A stretch of 64,000 nucleotides of DNA from Sarocladium kiliense (lineage: Eukaryota; Ascomycota; Sordariomycetes; Hypocreales; Sarocladiaceae). The first letter of the stretch is position 1; every line of letters starts with the position of its first letter. The notes under the pieces were generated by a model. It was not told the DNA's origin, did no database searches, and saw only the letters and a list, made by a program, of their open reading frames with translations. Positions 10,486-22,200 of the stretch are shown in pieces. The DNA lies in contig JAUZTG010000041.1 of the NCBI GenBank assembly GCA_030734395.1, positions 310,001 to 374,000 of the forward strand, given 5' to 3'. The translations under genes and the position numbers were made by a program.

Positions 10486-13185
10486 TCAGCCCAGCGACAC
10501 GGCTGAGTGCCCTCCACTCGGCATCGCAACAACATACTCTAAGTCCAACTTGACCGCCTTCCCGGGGTTCAACTTAACATTCCAAGTCACTGTCCCTGTC
10601 TCCTTCATAATCGCATCAGCCTCACCCCAGCCCTTGCCCTGATCTCCAGGAGCACCCTCCTTTCCAGCCCTGACCGACGCAGCATTAACAGCCAGGTTCC
10701 GAGGAAGCTGTACCACGACCTTAAGGCGCTCATCCTCACTGACAGGTACTTGATCGTGGACGAAAATGTGGCATGGCTTGCTGGCAGTAGAAGAGCGAGT
10801 GTTCTCGAGGGTGATGGAGCGGGTGTAGACCGAACTGTCCTCTTTGCTGAAAAGGCCGGTTGTTGCGCGACGGACATCTGGGCCGGGGTAGCGAACCTTC
10901 ACGGCCGGATCGATACCCAATCCCAGCGTCAACGTCTCACCAGCCGAGCAGCGTGGCAGGGTGGTTCGGCCCATGAAACCTCCATCAAGCGTGAGGCCGA
11001 GTGTACCCCGAAGAAGAGTGAGCTTGCTCCCGTTGCGGATCTTCGCCTTGAGGTAAGCGACAGGCTTGTACTTGGGGACGATAGTGTAAGAAAAGGCGAT
11101 GTTCGAGAGAGATAAACGAGCAACACGGTGCTTGGAGGCAGTTGCGCCGGGGGCGAGAGTTTTGGTGCCTGGGAGATCATAGGCGGTTGTGAGACCTGTC
11201 TCCTCAATGAGGGAGTCCTTAAAGTCCAGAGCCGGGAGTGGCTCGCTAGCGGTGTCGGCGTAAGACATAGAGTCATCGTTGTCATTGCCACCACCGCCAA
11301 GGAAGGTGTCGAAGTCGAAGTTCTCGAGTGGTCCCGTGCTTCCGGGAGGCGGAGGAACTGCTGCTGCCATGGGCGCAACTGGGGCCGCGGGTGCGGGTGC
11401 GGCTCGGCTGCCGAATAGACCACCGCCAGAGCTGTTCCCACCAAACAGGGCACCACTGTATGATGGACTGGCGTTTCTGTAGCGGTCCTCGGTGTTGCCT
11501 GTGTTTGCGCTCTGGAAATTGGAAGCCGACTTTGGCTTTGCGACCATCTGCTGCATCTGCTGTTGAGCCATCTGCTGTTGAGCCATCTGTTGAGCCATCT
11601 GCTGTTGAATTTGAACTTGAGCCGCTTGATTACTGAACAAGCTCGGCTTCTGAACATCGCCCTCCTTCCTCGCCATCATCAGCCTCTTCTTGTTCTGCTG
11701 TTCCAGAAGCATGAGCTGCATCTGGTAATCCTGCAGGTTGTGGTTGGATGTGCCATCTCCGTTGAACATCTCTGTACGTTTCTTAGTGGAGGTGATTGGG
11801 TTGTTCTGCTGCAAAAGTTGCGTCTTCCGTTTCTGTTCCTCCTTGCTGAGGGAGATGTCATCGGTGCTGTCCTTTGAATGTGCTGATTTGCCGATGAGGC
11901 GGATGTGCCAGGGTACGAGGGCCGGAATGGGCTCCTCTATACTGGTGGCGGTAGCCTGGGAGGTAGAAAGGGTGACATGGCAGTTACTCCAAGTCTCAGA
12001 AGTGGAGTTGTGTAGTTGGGCATCGAAGAGAAGAGTGCCGGTCGCCGAGGTAGTGTTGAGCTGCATGTCGTAGCTTGGTGCCCAGAAAGCTGAAGTTGTC
12101 ACATACGAGAGCAGCAAGTCGCAGTGAACTGTGCTCCCCTCACCGTCGGCTGCGGGTGCAGGCGAAGCCTTGGCAAGCTCAATCTCGCTCGTGACTGAGT
12201 TCCGACGAGACGACATGGGCGTGTATGGGTTGGCGTCGAGGGTGATGCAGACATTGTAGACATACTTTGGCCAGAACTCCAGCAGGCCCTTCCTCTTCTT
12301 CTCTTTCTTCAGCGCCTCCTGGTTCTTGCGGCGTTTCTCGCGCTCGTCTGCTTTCTCCTTCTCTGCCCGCTCCTGCTGTGTTTCCCACTCGCGCATATCG
12401 CGCTCATGGGTCTGCCTGGCATTGAAGATATCCAACCTGATGCCTGCTTCCAGCAGCTCTTTGCCAAGCTCTCGCTTCTTTCGCTCGGCATCTTGCTGGT
12501 CCTTGAACATCTTCTCGCGCTCAGTCTTATAGGTGCTGATGTATTCGCCAATGTCAACAGGATCTTTCCTCTGTCCAAGGCTTTTGCTGAAGCTATCGAG
12601 CACTCGCAAACGCTCAGTCGCGTTGGCGATTGCCTCGTCGTTAGCTTCCAGGGCATCCTGCAGGGAGTCGTAGCGAAGTCTGGCCTCTTTCAATTCTGGG
12701 AGCTCCTCGAGATTCTTGAGGTCCTTTTCGTAATAGGTTTCGGATGACTCGGGAGGAGGATCAGACCTCACTGAGGTGTCATGTTCGGGGTAGATCTCCT
12801 CGAAGATCTCGTGGTTGTCCTCTTGGGTGACGGAGATGTCAGTGATTACAGCAAGACCGCTGCCCTCAACCTTGACGGAATCCTTGTCAACGGTCGGAGA
12901 CAGGCCAATGACTGTGATCTTGTTGTCGCCAGGCTAATGTGTGTTAGCTAATCAGTCGAGGGCCACAGGAATTGGAGGAGAGCTTACCTGTAATGGGACA
13001 TTCTTGATCTCGCGAAAGACCTGTGCTCTGGTGGGAAAGAGGGTGACTGAGCGAGTGGTCAAGTCTCGCAGCTTGTACTCGATTGTGTTGGTCGAGTCCA
13101 TGAATGGATCCATGTCTGGCTGAATTGAAGGCGACTCAGTAGTGGACACAGCAGGAGCAGCAGGAGGAAGTGCATTGCCAAACAT
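10486..13185 (-). CDS. DUF4140/DUF4139 (mucoidy-inhibitor-A-like) protein
   Basis: Predicted 881 residues in two exons, 13185-12988 and 12933-10486, with a 54-base intron that has a GCTAAC branch-like site. The N-terminus (SVTLFPTRAQVFREIKNVPLQ, continuing PGDNKITVIGLSP) fits the DUF4140 fold. A long charged coiled coil follows, with many Glu/Lys and RERLRVL-type heptads. The C-terminal half fits DUF4139, with a Gln-rich insert (QQQMAQQ repeats) and a Gly/Pro/Ala-rich linker in the middle. The family is known from bacteria and fungi but its biochemical role is not established. There is no signal peptide or membrane segment. The start at 13185 is the first ATG before the conserved block. Confidence 0.85.
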
Positions 13186-14095
13186 GTCTACTCACAGGTC
13201 AAGGTCAACGTGAACGAGGGTCAAGGGCTCAGGAATCAATTGTGAAGCAGGCTGAATGGAGATGGAGAGCACTTGGTGTTGAATTGAGGGATGCGCAGCT
13301 GATGGAAGGGGAGGGACGTGGCTTCTTATAGAGATCGTCGGTGCTGGTCAAGGCAACAGCAGGCCTCCAACCGTTTGGCGCCTTGTGCCTGCGCCTGGCC
13401 GTAGCTGAGTGTGGCTAACTGAGAATGGGTTGGCTGGTGCGCCACACCTGGCCATTGGCTGCGCTTCAACGGGCGCGGACTGTTGGACTCGCCTGTTCGT
13501 GCTTGTGTGTGCATGTCACGAAACGCTCTGTTGGCCATTGTCAAGACACAGCAGTGGCACCCGGGGTATATCGTCTCACACTGCGGTGTATCTGCGTGTT
13601 GTCTCTCATATTGCCAATGTAGAGACATTCGCGGGATTCAGGTGTGGCGTTCAGGGTCCAGGTTGCAGGGGATGTCCTGGGGATGCCCTGAGGATGTGGC
13701 TAAGCAAGTCGGTGACTCAATTTCACAATTCCAGGCACGAGGCAGCACTGGAGCCCACCATCGGGTCATGAAACGTCACTGTCCGCGAGTCCTACCTACG
13801 TAGCGACGATTAGAACGTCCCGAATCGCGGAACGATATGAATAGTGTCATGGTGGGAGTGAAGCATCGTGAGGCATCTGATGCAGCACTCTAGCTACACA
13901 CGTACAAGATTGTTGTTACCTTACAATGGAGAAGACCGTGCTACAATACCCGTAGATTCAGCGCTTTCGAATGTAATTGATCCCATTAAGCATAAGAAAT
14001 CGGTTTATACATAATCTTGGTGGTGGTGCTCCAGGCGAGACCGCCATCCACGTCCTGACAGTACGGAGCAGCCACCGTGTCTACAGCTTCTCTAC
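13186..14095. other. Intergenic region
   Basis: Upstream region of the DUF4139 gene and 3' flank of the LVIVD gene. No supportable gene. Open frames around 13326-13803 lack family features. Confidence 0.5.
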
Positions 14096-15495
14096 CTAAC
14101 CAGTGTACTTAAGCGAGAAAATGCCCCGCTCAATGCTGTTGAGGAGGATGAATCCCGACCTGAAGTACGGATACACGCTCCAGGTGCCTGTGAACGCGGC
14201 ACGTCCACCGACGCTGTCGTCCTCGGGAAAGCAGTCGAAGAAGCCGACCTCCCGGATACCGCGACCGGTGCTGTCGTTGCTCAGGGAGCGCACGTCGATG
14301 ATGCGGAGACCAGAACCGTAGTTTGCCTGATAGGAGAGGCCGTTGTGGACGTATTGGTTGTGATCGATCGCGACGGCGGGGCTCTGGTACGTGCCGGTGA
14401 AGACAGGCCGGCGCAGGTCCGAGATGTTGACGATGTACGTCGTGGTACGCTGGTTGGCAGCCGGACCCCTCCGGTTCTGCTCGTCGAGCTCGTCGTCGAG
14501 GAGCAGGAATCGCATCTCCGGGTCGGCAAGCCAGCCCTGGTGGGTGTATGACGCGCCGCTGTAGCCAGTGCTGCTGATTGTCACCGGGTTGGCCTTGGAC
14601 GTGACGTCCGTGATGTCGAGAGTGTCCTCGTTGTAGTTGAAGCAGATCTCGCGGCCCGTGTAGCGGGTGTCGGGCCCGGTGTAGATGACGCACTGGGCGT
14701 CGTGGACGTACCCTCCGGCCGAGAGGCATCCAGCCGACCGGGGGCTCGCGGGGTTGCTGACGTCCACCATGAACAGACCGCCACGGCAGCCGGCCGCGGT
14801 GCCCGTGCCAACAGCGTAGATCATGTCGGTCTCTTCGTGGGCAACAATGTTGTGGGAGTTTCCAAAGCCTCGGAAATGAGCCGTGAGGTCGGACGTGATG
14901 CTGAAAACACGTGGAGAGGCAGGGTTGATGGTGAGAAGCTTCCTCATATCGAAAATCTGGAGGCCATGGTTGGAGGACTCGGCCCCGACATACAGGTAGT
15001 CCCCGATGACCTTCATATCTCTCCATGAAGAGTTCACCGTCTGCGTCGGCAGCCGGCCGAGATACACAAGTGACCCATCGCCGAGCACTTCAACGAAAGC
15101 GGTGCCGTCAGTTTGACCGACGGCACCGAACTCTCGGCCAGTGGACGAAGTCCAGCCCCCTACATGAGAGCTCCAAATTAGGATGCAGGCTCTTGCTATG
15201 GGGAGATGAGTCAACCACACTTACAGACATCGTTACCAGTCCGGGTTGCGGAGCCCATGTCCTGATGGCGCAAGAAGGAGACGAGATCAACGTTGGAGCA
15301 TTGATACTCGCCGGCGCGTCCGTTGGTGCAGGTCGTGACTGCTTGAAGGGCTTCATAGCGGTCCAGGTCAAAAGCGCCCTCGGCCTCTTGCTTGGCCCAT
15401 TGCTTGATCTTGAGCTCTTTGAGAGTCGCCATGGACTCGGCGAGAGCATTGCCTGCCAGTAGGGCGGCCACAGAGGCAGCCAAGATGCTCTTCAT
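14096..15495 (-). CDS. Secreted LVIVD-repeat (choice-of-anchor B type) protein
   Basis: Predicted 444 residues in two exons, 15495-15225 and 15159-14096, with a 64-base intron (GTAAGT...TGTAG). The ATG at 15495 gives a clear signal peptide (MKSILAASVAALLAGNALA); an upstream non-ATG extension is not used. The body has repeated beta-propeller-like blades of the type GLQIFDMRKL, GGLFMVDVSNP, DTLDITDVTSK, TYIVNISDLRRP and GLRIIDVRSL. These match the LVIVD repeat family, often labelled regulatory P domain protein in fungi. The HNIVAHEETDMIYAVGTG and YVHDAQCVIYTGPD segments are typical. Probably extracellular or cell surface; molecular role unknown. Confidence 0.88.
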
Positions 15496-16914
15496 GGTTG
15501 GCGATGATGGTTTTGACCACGGGGGGTTCAAGAAGAGGAGCCTGGGAGCGATACGAACGGGGAGATTGCCTTTACATGTGTACCAAAGCGTCAGAAAAGA
15601 AAAGAAGGAAACGGCACTGAGAGCCTCTGGATTTATACAAAATCCAGCGCGGGTGCGAAGCCCCTGCAGCAGTTTCTGTTGAGAGTATCCTCATAACCCC
15701 GCAAGCTGACGCGAGTAAAGTCGGCCCCCTATCATGGAAGGTGGTTTGCGGGTTTGGGAGCCCTTCGCGCCCAGAGTGTAGCATCGGGGCCATTGTGCCG
15801 GTTTTGGTCGACTGTTATCTTGATTTCCGGCTCCGCATCTGCAAGGCGTTACGATGATTGTTGGACCGTAAGTCTTGGTCAGAACCCCAAATCTGGGGCC
15901 GATTGCCTGATCGAGAAGGTCGGCAGATCACCCGCTTGTAGTGTGACCCTTCCAACTAATCCTCAAGGGTGGTTGATAGGGTGAAAAATGCGACTTTCTT
16001 TTCGTGGTTGTGAGTACCGATGGGATCACCAGGATAAGTAGGTGGTATTACTGAGACTCTGGGCGGGCTCCGTCTGCACGTGGGGGAGGCAGCTTTGAAA
16101 TCTGACTAGGTTTTACGTTTCTTCCTGTTATGTGAGATCAGTTGTATGACTTTCATTTCTAGGCAGGGGTTGGTAGAAAAATGTTCGTTGAGCGCATCAA
16201 AGTTCCATGGCGCCACGTCTCTGGAGTCGATCGCGAAGAAGTCATCCAGAGAGAATTGCTTCAAGGGAGAAGTGGGAGACTTGGATTTGCAAGGGAAGAA
16301 TGATTATTGGCGAGGAGCACTCGGAGAGCCAGAGATAGTCAGTTGCATGTCAGTCGAAGAAAGAGGCTTCTGATCGGACAATTTGACATCACCCTTTGAT
16401 CCAGAAGATCCAATTGGACAGTTTGAGATCATTGTCCAATTCCCACACTGTTGCGGACAGCCCTAGAGCACCACCAGTGCCCCCCATTGAGTCATAATTA
16501 CCTCAGGCATCCAGGTAACAATATAGTAAGCTCCTACGTATTTTAAGGTGTTATTAAGCTTATAAAGACCACTTCCAGTCTGCAGCTTTAGCTTCTCACC
16601 TATGTCTATATTACTAAAAGCAGAAGGGAAGTCTTCTGGTGGAGAATCCAGCTTCGGGCTACTTATACCATCTCAACGATTAGATATGCTATTCAGAGCA
16701 GTCCGAGGCAGCATTTATGAGGCGTTTCTTGGCCTTTTCTTATTCTTTTTGTTGGGTAAAGTCTCAGTGAGAGATTAGAGGGCGATTTATAGAATGGAAC
16801 AAGAAGCTATAACACACCCGATCTTAACCTATTTAGAACCTCTTTTTATGAATCAAGTTTCACAAGGCTAGCATATAGACATAGGATGGGGATCCGTTGG
16901 CCGACGCCCACCTC
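15496..16914. other. Gene-poor, partly AT-rich spacer
   Basis: Contains the promoter of the LVIVD gene near 15500-15700 and no supportable gene. Around 16376-16441 there are a direct and an inverted repeat. From about 16480 to 16870 the sequence becomes AT-rich with many short TA-containing words, resembling a decayed repeat. No terminal repeats or transposase frame are visible. Confidence 0.45.
16376..16441. repeat. Direct repeat plus inverted repeat
   Basis: GGACAATTTGACATCA (16376-16391) recurs with two mismatches as GGACAGTTTGAGATCA (16416-16431). AATTGGACA (16412-16420) pairs perfectly with TGTCCAATT (16433-16441) across a 12-base loop. It could be a remnant of a small transposable element or a binding-site array. 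Confidence 0.5.
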
Positions 16915-17430
16915 CTAGCAATTGTTAGCGTTCTTAGGGCTTGCTCGCCCAGCATCGGATCTGTTTATGGAGCTATGGGTAATTTCGTGATCGGCATCAC
17001 TGTTATCACTGATATCAATGGCTTGGTGGTCATATGCCACCAGGGAGGCGCCTCTCATAGGTAGTAGCGGTGCAGGATTGGTGAGAGCGTGCGAGACCCC
17101 TGAGCTAACAAGACCAGACCCTGCAAAACTGAAATCTGATGATTCGTTTCCCGCCCTTGCCCGGTTGATCTTGACATGTAATGGGGTCTTGGGTAGGGGA
17201 GGGATGCATTTCACATCAGATATGTGGGGGATGGATTTGGGATCCTCCAGCCTGACTAGCACGGCGAAGTATTCCGTGCCCCATTGTAAGCCGGGAATAT
17301 CATGGCACATATCTTCCAACGTGCCTCTCCAAGAGTGTCATGTTGGAAGGAGTAGAGGACTCATACCAACGTCGTTGCTGTCTTGTTGACGTGGGCTTCC
17401 AATTGATGTGCTTGGTGTATGATAGCTCAT
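16915..17430 (-). CDS. Possible small hypothetical protein
   Basis: Tentative 153-residue model in two exons, 17430-17367 and 17312-16915, with a 54-base intron (GTATGAG...TTGGAAG). It begins MSYHTPSTSIGS, continues DMCHDIPGLQWGTEYFAVL, and ends in a polar Ser/Asp-rich tail. No family or targeting signal is recognised. It may be a true small gene, or the 3' end of the poorly resolved locus just upstream. Confidence 0.35.
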
Positions 17431-17651
17431 CTAAGTCCACTGCAGCTAATGGATAATAGTTAGTATAGCCGTTTATGAGAAGTAAGATAACCCGATGAAG
17501 CCCGATAAGGATAAATTTTGGGCTTGGAGCAGATTTAGAGACACGCACCATCTTCCGCGACGAATAGCCTCTCCCGTAGCTGCTTCCACCGAGACATCCG
17601 GTGGCACTGAATCAAAACCGGTGTCTGCTTATCGAAACGAGGATCAGAAGT

Positions 17652-18900
17652 TCAATCGATGCACATGCCTTTCTGCATCTCTGTGGTGTTAATATTCAAT
17701 GTCCCAATGCGGAAGTAGTTGAGCAAAGGCTGTTTAGCATGAACGATATCCTGCTGCCTCCTCCATCCCATCGTTCTGGAGTCATCCTCTCCATCAGGAA
17801 AGGAGCTCTCAGGTAACTACCCTATAATATTAGAAAAGAGCCTCTCAACAGCGTGCAAAGCGATATCTTTTTCCCGAGGTCACTCGGAATTTCAAGCTCT
17901 AGCGCAGCGCCTTCTACAGTGAGCCACCGGTTGTGGATAAGGAACAGACGGTTGTCCTCCATGAAGTATGACTGCAGGTGAAGTGGCCCGGCTTGAAAAA
18001 GCCTGATGAGCATAGCGTCGGTCCTCTTGCATATCCGCATACACCATTGAAGGAGATGACAGACGGAAGACGCGAAGGGGTGGTCGGAAATGACGATGGC
18101 GGTGCAGCCTTGAATCGATTCATCTCTTCCTCCTCTGCGGTATGGAAGAGCCCATAGTCATGCAGAATAGTCCAATAAGCTTTGGTTATTTGGATCCCGT
18201 CACATCCGAGGCCTTGAATGATATGCATCAGTCGTGGATTCTAGGAAGGCATCGTGGTGGTATGACTTGAAATGGTTTCTCCTTCGCGTGCTAAGGCTCA
18301 AAGGGTAAGAAAAGTCTCCGTCCGGGGGTATACCTGGCTCATATGTTCGGCGTAATAATACCATTTCCGTGTGAGTTGATCTCCTAGCAGATAGTCCATG
18401 AGCTGAGTTCGAACTGCACCGCTGAGATACTGCCTCGCGCCGTGCACGTCTGCATACTGAGGCTTCTCGGTGTTGAGCATGTCGCTCAACATCTCCATTG
18501 GAGGACCTCTGGCCCAAGGTACCATGGAAGGAAACGATTATTGTTCTTGGTTGAATGGCGACAGCTCACTGGTGATTAAGGTAGTGCTCCGAGTGAAGTA
18601 GACATAAGTGGTTGGCGGGATAAGTCGGGGATCATCTTTGTGGTCATCTTTGTGGTCATCTTTGTGGTTTGAACGAAGAGAGGTTTCGAAGTACCCACAC
18701 GAATCTAATGGCCGTGGCCAAGATGGACATGGGATAGCCATATCTTATGAATTCTTCCACGTCTTCCTGAAGATGAGTCTGCGTTGCTAAAACTACGAAC
18801 AGGCAGGTGCAGCCTTCGTTTGTCTGCAGAGAAAAATAGGCCACAATGGCACGCTCAGCCTCACGCTCAACACTAGGCGATCTCAAGCTGCCAAGCCAGT
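17652..18900 (-). pseudogene. Unresolved coding-like locus, possibly degraded
   Basis: Several minus-strand segments read like protein, but no complete model closes. They are HLQEDVEEFIRYGYPMSILA (about 18760), then MVPWARGPPMEMLSDML to AEHMSQ (18525-18337). A clean 92-base GTATAC...CCTAG intron joins this to NPRLMHIIQGLGCDGIQI (18244 onward). Then come DAMLIRLFQAGPLHLQSYF to SLCTLLRG (about 18020-17850) and GWRRQQDIVHAKQPLLNYF, ending at a stop at 17652. Frame changes between the last segments lack good splice sites, and an internal TAG interrupts one frame. A 12-base tandem repeat lies within the locus. No family recognised. It is either a many-exon gene or a decaying one. Confidence 0.3.
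18632..18667. repeat. 12-base tandem repeat, three perfect copies
   Basis: TCATCTTTGTGG is repeated three times without mismatch. Read on the minus strand in one open frame it gives a His-Lys-Asp-Asp repeat, but whether it is translated is unclear. Confidence 0.8.
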
Positions 18901-19228
18901 CGGGACTTGAACAAGCGTACAGCCGCGTGCCAGATGAGGCATAGGCCAGGTCTATATATCCTCTAAGCCACTACACTTGCACTAATGCTCAGTCTCACGC
19001 CTAGTTGCTCGTAGAGTTACGGTTCACCTTCTTCAGACTCAACCCCTGTAGTACCCTAGCCAGGCTATCCCGTGTCCATCTGGGCGGAATATGAGCAAGT
19101 CTCTCCGGCAGGATCTCTGGAAATTGGAGCGTAAATATTTCACGGGGAATGAAAACAGGTGAAATCCAGACATCAATAGGCTAATCTTAGTACGGGCTGT
19201 TTCTTCAAGGTCGTCGAAAATCGGGTGC
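18901..19228. other. Short intergenic stretch
   Basis: A little over 300 bases between the degraded locus and the 3' end of the fusion gene. It contains TCTATATATC near 18951. No gene seen. Confidence 0.5.
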
Positions 19229-22200
19229 TCACTGCAACCCCATCACCTCGTCCACGTGGCTTAATACCCGTGGATACACATCCTCGTGCGCGCTAGAGCC
19301 TATCCAAGCATCAAGATGCCCTTTGCCCTGGAAGACCTCTCGTTGATACCACTGCCTGCCATGTGCGCGACAAAGTGTGCTGTAAGACCTGTCTGTGTTC
19401 TCTGCTGTGAAGACCATGTTGCCAGTTCCAGACAGGAAGAGGATAGGAATGCCCTTGAGGCGTTGAATGTTCTCCGGTGTGACTAGACTTTCGCTGAAAG
19501 GCTCGTTGGCAGTAACGTGCTCCTGAGAGCCAGCTCTCATGAGCCAGGCCAGGGAACGCATTGACGTGCCGCCGAGGAAATGTTCCAGGTTCGCGTGAGT
19601 CTCCTCGTTAAGATTCGCATGCGTCCAGAGCCTGTCATTGTTTAGCAATGTAGCTTTCCTACTGATACGAAGAACTTACCGTCCAAACGCGAGTGAGCTC
19701 CTGTGGCAGACGACTGACTGACACGTTTCGCGAGCGCTGCCGACAGGATAGAACCGCAGTGCCTGGTTTATAATGCGCTGCACAAAAGTGTCGTCTTGGG
19801 TGCTGGAACAGTCCCACCACGGGTCGACAAGTTTGCTGTACACATTGGTAGGGAAGACGGACAGCAGGTGATTGATCTTGCCAAACTTGGGATTCATGAA
19901 GACCATGGAAGCGGTGATGCCCTGTATCCAGTCTCCAGGAATGGTGCCGTCAAGCAGGCCGCAGGAAAGTGCGATCGATCCAGCACAGTGAGCGACAATG
20001 TAGACCTTGTTCGGCTGCCCGCTTCGTCCTTCCTCCTCCCGAATCTTAGCCAAAGCGGCGTGTATATCCAGCCGGGCGTCGTAGGGAGTGTGCCCGTTGC
20101 GCGCCTCAGGCGTGCGGCCGACTCGATGGGTGATGCAGTACGACCTGTATCCTTCTTTTCGGAAGAAGCTGATTGCGTTGTGCTCGATTGTTGGCAAGGC
20201 AAAGATCGTGTGGTCGACGGCGGCACCAGGGATGAAGAGTATCGTCGACCTCGTGGACTCTGCGACCTCGTCACCTTGCCTGTCAAACGGGTTCCACATG
20301 AGCATGGTCGTCTTAACGCCGTCGCATGCGGTGAGTTCAAGCCTTCGGGAAGGCTCCTGCCATTGGAAGCCTGCACTTATAACAGCTTGAGGCCATTGCA
20401 GACGCCCCAGAGTCGAGAGTAGGGGCCTGATGGCTTGCCTGGCAAAGAAGGCTCCAAATCCTACAGCAACTCCCACCTTGCGCCACCAAGACGGGGCCTG
20501 GATTTCGATGGTCTGGATTTGCCGTAAGAAGTCTCTGAGATGCACGTAGAGTGTCCCTCGACCGACAACAGTACCAAGAGTGTCGGTTACAACGACGTAA
20601 AGTGTAGTGGTCTGCCCCCACAGCCGCCATGGACGCAAGAAGACTGCCGAGTTAAGCACTTTGAAGCCATGGAAGTGAAGCTTGCGACCTCCAGTGGACT
20701 CCATGTCAAAGTCGTAGACCATGTTTCTCGCTTCAGGTTCACTGTCTGATTTAATGAAGAGCTGGAATCTGCCGTTGGTGATGCTAAATGTTCCGCCGAG
20801 GGCGTTGCACATGAACGTCCCTGTCAAGTGAGCCAGATGCTCATTGCTCTCTAGCACTGTGATTTATCAGCGGCGATACACCTTCACGCCGTTATAGAAG
20901 CACTTACGGTCGGCTACCCGCCATGATTTCACATCAAGGAAGACGCGGGCTGCTTCGCATTGACTCTTGGCCAATTTCGTCGCTGCCTCAAATTCCCCAA
21001 CATCCGGTCCTGCGTGGATGAAGCCAGACATGACCTCTGAGAAACCGATTGTTCTTTTATTGCTGTCGCTCTCAGCGTTGAGCAGAATCGCTTCGAGAGC
21101 AGCCATAGGCTTGTCCCTGGGTAAAGGATGGGCTGGGCTGTCAAACATGTCCAAGACGCCTGGGGTCATGTTACCATCTTGCGCGCGCACAACACTGCTG
21201 GAAGGGCTTACTGTTCTTGGTCTCGTAGTCGACAACAATGCTATGGTTCTTTGCCGCCATTTCGACTGATCTCTCTGCCAGGGCAGTGATAGTCGCAAAG
21301 GGGTTAACCCCCACCGCAGCCGGAATCATGGAGCCGTCGCAAACGACGAGGCCTGAGTGCGTGCCCGATCCTTGGCCGGTGAATACTTGACCCATATGGT
21401 TGACGACCCCCTTCTTTCCGGTCCCGTCCGCACTGATACGTGCTCCGCCACTAGTTCAGATAGTCAGAGAACAATTCCCCCTCGAGTCGCGGATGTCGCG
21501 GCTTACATGGCGTGGACTGTGATTTGCTGTGCACCAAGCGCAGTCCAGGCTGGATTGGCAACGAAGTTCCCACCAACGGCTGCCGTCAGCTTCTCCAGGA
21601 ACTCGTGGATCTGAGATACGGAGTCCGATCGACCGACACCCGAGTACGTAAGGACCGGCTTATCGTGCCGGAGAGTCAAGCTTCCCTGGCTACCTGTTTC
21701 GCTGAATGAGCCATGCCTTACGACGATAGATTTTATGCACCCAACTTACTGTCGTGAGACATGATCAGGTACACGGCCGTCTTCGCCACGCTTCCCTTAA
21801 CGTTCTGAGCCCCGAATAGTCTGCTCACCATCCTGGAGGCTTTCTTGGCTGCCGCCTCCGCTGCTCCGTACTTAGGTTTGTTGGCGTCTGGCAAGAACTC
21901 CAACATTGGATACATCAATGGCGAAAGTGCATATGGTACCGCACAATCCTCAACGACGAAACCAGCGAGCGGGCTTTCCTGCTCTCGCATGTCGAGAACC
22001 GAGGTGATGCAAGGCCCTACAGGACGTTGCGGATCCGTCACAGGTTGGGCAATGCAATTGGCATCATAGTCGGTGTTATACCTAGTCATCAATGTCAGTC
22101 AGCTTTGCCGTAAGAGGGAGGCTGCAGCTTACCCAAACCCCAGCATATCACCGTTTCCACTCATCTCCGTGCCCAGGTCGTCACTAACAGGTAGTCCAAA

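Noticed and set aside
10929..11657. 242-codon frame within the DUF4139 gene
   Set aside because: Shadow frame on the same strand, created by the repetitive Gln codons and Ser/Thr-rich sequence.
14130..15026. 298-codon minus-strand frame inside the LVIVD gene
   Set aside because: Shadow frame of the real coding exon on the same strand; His/Arg/Pro-rich and without features.
20867..20906. Readthrough end of exon 6 of the GMC fusion (stop at 20867)
   Set aside because: It would split the fusion into two proteins, but good donor and acceptor signals and a correct phase join exon 6 to the hydrolase exon.
21178..21211. 34-base intron option in the GMC gene
   Set aside because: Too short for a fungal intron; a 52-base alternative (21211-21160) with a branch-like GGTAACATGAC keeps the frame.
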